Assembly (NCBI GenBank): GCA_039654915.1
Contig: CM077596.1
Location: forward strand, 70,123,751 to 70,187,750
Reading direction: 5' to 3'
DNA from: Aquilaria yunnanensis
Taxonomy: Eukaryota; Streptophyta; Magnoliopsida; Malvales; Thymelaeaceae
DNA: 64,000 bases
A program made the translations under genes and the position numbers. Shown here one piece after another: positions 60,356-64,000 of the stretch. Within the stretch, counting starts at the first letter, position 1. Each line of letters opens with the position of its first letter. The notes under the pieces were generated by a model. It saw only the letters and a list, made by a program, of their open reading frames with translations, searched no databases and was not told the origin of the DNA.

Positions 60356-60459
60356 GACTAGCCAGCTAGCCGCCTGATCAGCTAAAGGGAGGGGAACAAA
60401 TGTACTTAAGAATTCTGTGCCCGTGTGTGTCTGAATTCTACAACTCCCATTGGTAGGTG

Positions 60460-60471
60460 GAATATATAAAC
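60460..60471 (-). promoter_or_regulatory. Putative TATA box of the DIR1-like gene
   Basis: The minus strand reads TTTATATATTCC, about 105 bases upstream of the ATG at 60355, consistent with a core promoter and short leader. Confidence 0.6.
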
Positions 60472-60474
60472 AGG

Positions 60475-62260
60475 GAGGGAATAGAAGGCGATGGAGAAGG
60501 CAAGGAGCAATAGTATAAAGACCCGTGAGTTGAAGCTTTGGCAGGATTCGACTCGAGTCACGGGTGTGGTTTGATAATTGGGCCTACATTCCGCTGCCTC
60601 CAGTTCTGCATTCTCTGAATTCGTTTCATATATTTGTTGTTGTTATATATGTGGTTCCTGGCTACTCATATTTGTGGAATGTAATAGCTGTTGGATTTTT
60701 TATGATCCAATATATATATGCCTTCTGGAGAACTCAGTCCCACATGAAGAAGTGGAAAACGAATTAATGATCTTTAAATTTTTCATATATCAATGATCTG
60801 TTGCCGATCCTACTAATATATATAAATGAATTGTCCTCCTTATAAGCTCATTTCTATTGGAATTTAGGGTTTAATGGAATTCGAGTCAAAAGGTGAGGTC
60901 GCACACATGAGAATAAGATAAGAGTTGCCTGTGTTGAATGGGTTGTATCACTTCTCATCAACTGCTATATATATATATATATATATATGAAAAGATTCTG
61001 ACACGGGCCATTGTAGGCCAAAATTTCAAAAGACGCTGAGCCTTTAACTTTTGTGTCCGGTGCTGCTGTCTTTCTTTTTCCAAGTTCTAAATGAAAATAA
61101 TAATGTATAGAATAATTTAATTAAAAATTCCTATTTTTCAAAAGTTCAAATAACTTGTAGTATATAAGATAGAAAACCTTTCACACAAAATTTTTCAAAG
61201 TTAAGACCCAGTTTGTTTAACATTAACATGGTCAAGTTAATGTGTTTTCAAATTTTGGATTAGGCTGAGCTTGTGACCTGATTTGGAAGAAGACAAAATG
61301 ACCCATAATTCTTGTGCTCCGTACCAAATTCGGTGAAGAAATCCCCAAGTATCATCATTAGTTTCTTGTTGTTGCCAACTAGTTGAGACACTTCCTAAGC
61401 GAGTTTCTTGAAGATATTGTTGATTAAGCTATTTATGATCCCCACTGCCTTGCTCAAGATTCCAAAGTTGGGATGGACCTCCATGGAATCAACCAACTGT
61501 GGTCTAATAGCATTCGTCTAGATCGGTTCATAAAAGGCTCGCCGATGCTATGATGGTGGTGTTGCGTGTGGTGGTGACTCATATTCAAGGTATGGGTTTG
61601 CAATTTAAGCATATATTGCATGTTTGCCTTGGATCGACTTCCAGATCATATAGTTGGCCTCCTTCTTTCTTGCATCTTCTTCGTCTTTTTATTTTTTTTC
61701 CTTTCTACCTCCACCAAGGAGTGAGCGATTCAACCATTAATTTATCTTTATTCATAGAAATAAAATTTCAAATCATATTAACTTTTTTCTATCAAAGTGA
61801 AAAACAAATCTCTAGGCTTTCCAACAATTTAGAGAATGGAACTTGGTGAAGTTTAAATTTTGTATTTTTTGAGATGGCTGGGTCGTTGTGTTGGCGTGAG
61901 ATGATGAAATGGGCACAATTGGAAGAAGTATGTGGGAGGTGTGGCAAAGTGATCTAATTCATGGGGATAACATTTAGATGGTATAACTGTAAATAGAGTC
62001 AAATTCAATAATAGATATAGCTTAATTATATTGATCTATAACCAACTGCAAAAACACGTTAAATGACCCATGTTAATGTTAGTCAAACAAGCTGTAAGAA
62101 AATAATATCTTCTAAAATCTTAAATAAATTATAATGCCCCCATGCTTTTAATGAAAACATTTTAAAAAGGAAAAAAGTACAATTTATTTTGACTTGAAAC
62201 ATGTTGCGAAGGAATTCTTAGATCCAACTAAGAAACTCTGCTTTAAGGAAGTCCAACTTC
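60475..62260. other. Upstream region of the DIR1-like gene, no other gene
   Basis: Contains an (AT)n run near 60967-60988 and AT-rich sequence with short, domain-free open frames (for example 61550-61849). It ends at the first base of CACTA element D. Confidence 0.45.
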
Positions 62261-64000
62261 CACTACTAAAATATAGGACTTTACCAATTGCCATTTACCA
62301 ACGTGCAGCAGTTGGTAAATGACAGTTGGTATTCGATACGTTGGAAAATTTTTTATCAATGCACGTTGGTAAAATTCACGTTGGTAATTACCAACGGTCA
62401 TAAACCAGGCTTGGTTTCCATCGCGTACTTGTAGTTACCAACTGCTGGCCGTTGGTAAGTTACCAGCAGTTGGTAACTTACCAATGGGTAGCAGTTGGTA
62501 ATTACAACTGCTTACCAACTGCTGGCAGTTGGTAACTTGGCAGTTAGTAATTACCAACTGTCAGGACAGTTTGTAGGAACCCTCGTTGGTAGTTACCAAC
62601 TAAGGGTGTTGTTATGAAGCCGTTGGTAATTACTAACTTGCATACACGTTGGTAACAGGATGACAGTCGGTAATTACCAACGCGCGCAAGTTGGTAAGTT
62701 CCCCGTTTGCACGTTGGTAATGTACATTAAACGTTCCAGGTTTCGGTTGTTTTGTATTTTTCCCAGTTTGAATACACATTCAAAATTAAAATACCAATTC
62801 AAAAGTTCGCCCAGCTTTACTCAGCAATAAACATTACACAGCTATGCAAACGTAATTAAAATAAAATATTCTCAAATACAACATAATTAAAACAAGAACA
62901 TATATGTCTGGAAGAAAGCATTCAACATTCAACGGATTACACATTTCAGTAATTTCAATTGAGTCTTAATTAGGTCTAAAAATTATTATGTAAGGGCTCT
63001 AACACAAGAACATTGGAAATGCGTTAACCTGTTGATGACGCCCATCACGGAGTCCCGACTATCTCCTCATCCTCCGAATCCGAGTCATCAGGATAATGTG
63101 GAACTAGTTGAGCCAGCAGGTACGGAAGGTTTAGCGAACGACAAATAATCTCTAACTGAGCCCGGTTTACCTCCAATGCGGCTCTCTGAGCCTCCATCTC
63201 TGCTCTCTGTCTCTTCTTAATTCTCTCGAGCTTCCTCTCGTACTCCGCATCCCTTCGCGCATTCTCCTCCGCCATAATCTTCTGTACTTGCTCGTTGAAT
63301 TGCGGTGTCTGTGTGATGTCGATAGGCGGGATGAGACCTGGCTTTCGGCGTCCCGATATAACACACTACTCAGATCCTAATCCAAATACACGGCCTCTCC
63401 TTCTATCTCCAGATGCAGTACTAATGATTGCTAGTTCATCAATTGCCTCTATTCCATCCTCTTCCTATGTTTGCTCCTCAATTTCTGCACTGATACGAGT
63501 CTACAAAAACATAATAAAATACATTTGAGTGTGTCATTATTTGTAAAACATTGTAAGTTTCTTAAGAATATTCTGCGAACAAACAGTTTTAATACTTACA
63601 GCAACTTCTTCATAGCGCTTACTAACATATTTCTCATTCTTCATTTTATGTGTTGCTTGAAGGACTTTAAACAAGCCAGGGTCCTTCTTTTCAGGATCTC
63701 TATCTCTCTAATTGAATGAAACGTAACATTAATATGTAATTTAATTTCATTAGTTTCTGAAATGTTGTTTAAAAGAACATTACCGAGATACATACAATTT
63801 GCTCTCGATGTGCAGACATCGAGATAGATCCCTCTACATATGTCGCGCTGCAAAAGCCAGACTGTAAATCCTCGTCAGTCACTGTTGCTCGCATTGCCTT
63901 GAACCTAGCGGACTTCTGAATGAATTCCGGACTCGCCCAATATGCCTCCATTTCCGCATATGCAGCATTTGACATAAAGTTTGTCTTCGCTCGACGTTTA
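62261..64000 (-). mobile_element. CACTA element 'D' of the A family, left end only
   Basis: Begins with the intact terminal CACTACTAAAATATAGGAC, preceded by TTC. A full-length left subterminal array (62285-62730) follows with about twenty CCAAC/GTTGG motifs, then the 3' flank and the minus-strand second transposase gene. It is collinear with A from 23924, without the TRIM, and runs beyond the window. Confidence 0.92.
63045..64000 (-). pseudogene. Second CACTA transposase gene, copy D (5' part outside window)
   Basis: Minus-strand exons collinear with copy A: MSNAAYAEMEAYWASPEFIQ to SAHREQI (63975 to about 63800), KKDPGLFKVLQATHKMKNEK (about 63710-63600), and the last exon from about 63500 to the stop at 63045. 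The last exon has two TAG stops. One replaces a Gln in the EEQTQQEDG block (near 63466) and one replaces a Gln in GLGSEQC (near 63368). The coiled-coil and acidic end DSEDEEIVGTP are kept. The Arg lost to TGA in copy A is intact here. Confidence 0.85.

Noticed and set aside
59947..60357. 136-codon plus-strand frame rich in Ser/Pro/Arg
   Set aside because: Antisense shadow of the DIR1-like gene with its eight-cysteine pattern.

Overview
The window is nuclear DNA of a flowering plant, most likely a eudicot. Genes have short GT-AG introns in AT-rich surroundings, they belong to plant-only families, and the intergenic space is filled with plant transposons (CACTA, TRIM, LINE, Stowaway-like and long-TIR elements). 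No prokaryotic features, rRNA, tRNA or CRISPR were seen.

Host genes are few, and most are on the minus strand. At the left edge lies a serine carboxypeptidase of the SCPL20 type (nine exons visible, 3' end outside). Next is a complete nine-exon SKU5-similar multicopper-oxidase-like gene of the SKS3 type (4887-8654). A two-exon DUF538 gene on the plus strand lies at 14961-15601. A single-exon atypical bHLH of the IBH1 type is at 49373-49843, and a single-exon DIR1-like lipid-transfer protein is at 60050-60355. They do not form a pathway. Several products enter the secretory route or apoplast: the carboxypeptidase, the GPI-type SKS protein, the DIR1-like protein and the DUF538 protein. In Arabidopsis SKS3 and DIR1 lie close together on chromosome 5, so a broken microsynteny block is plausible.

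The rest is mobile DNA. From 8.9 to 23.4 kb there are long-TIR (Mutator-like) elements, a decayed L1-type LINE, a Stowaway-like element, AT-rich palindromic MITEs and a 0.62 kb tandem duplication. From 23924 to 36582 is a 12.66 kb full-length CACTA (En/Spm) element, 'A', with an AAT target-site duplication (TSD). It carries a broken TNPD-type transposase and a broken second plant-transposase gene. A 710 bp TRIM retrotransposon with TSD TACAG is inserted in it. From 38283 to 47952 is an older CACTA element, 'E' (TSD ATT). E was later hit by a solo LTR (38614-41441, TSD CCAAT) and by a 4.2 kb deletion derivative of the A family, 'C' (41923-46160, TSD TAA). A third A-family copy, 'D', starts at 62261 and runs out of the window. 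Comparing A, C and D reveals the empty site of the TRIM, the deletions and the inactivating mutations.

All exon coordinates were read by eye from splice signals and reading-frame continuity. Family names come from recognised motifs, not from a database search. I saw no convincing undescribed biological system. The most informative structure is the dated nest of CACTA elements and the doubled-PBS TRIM.
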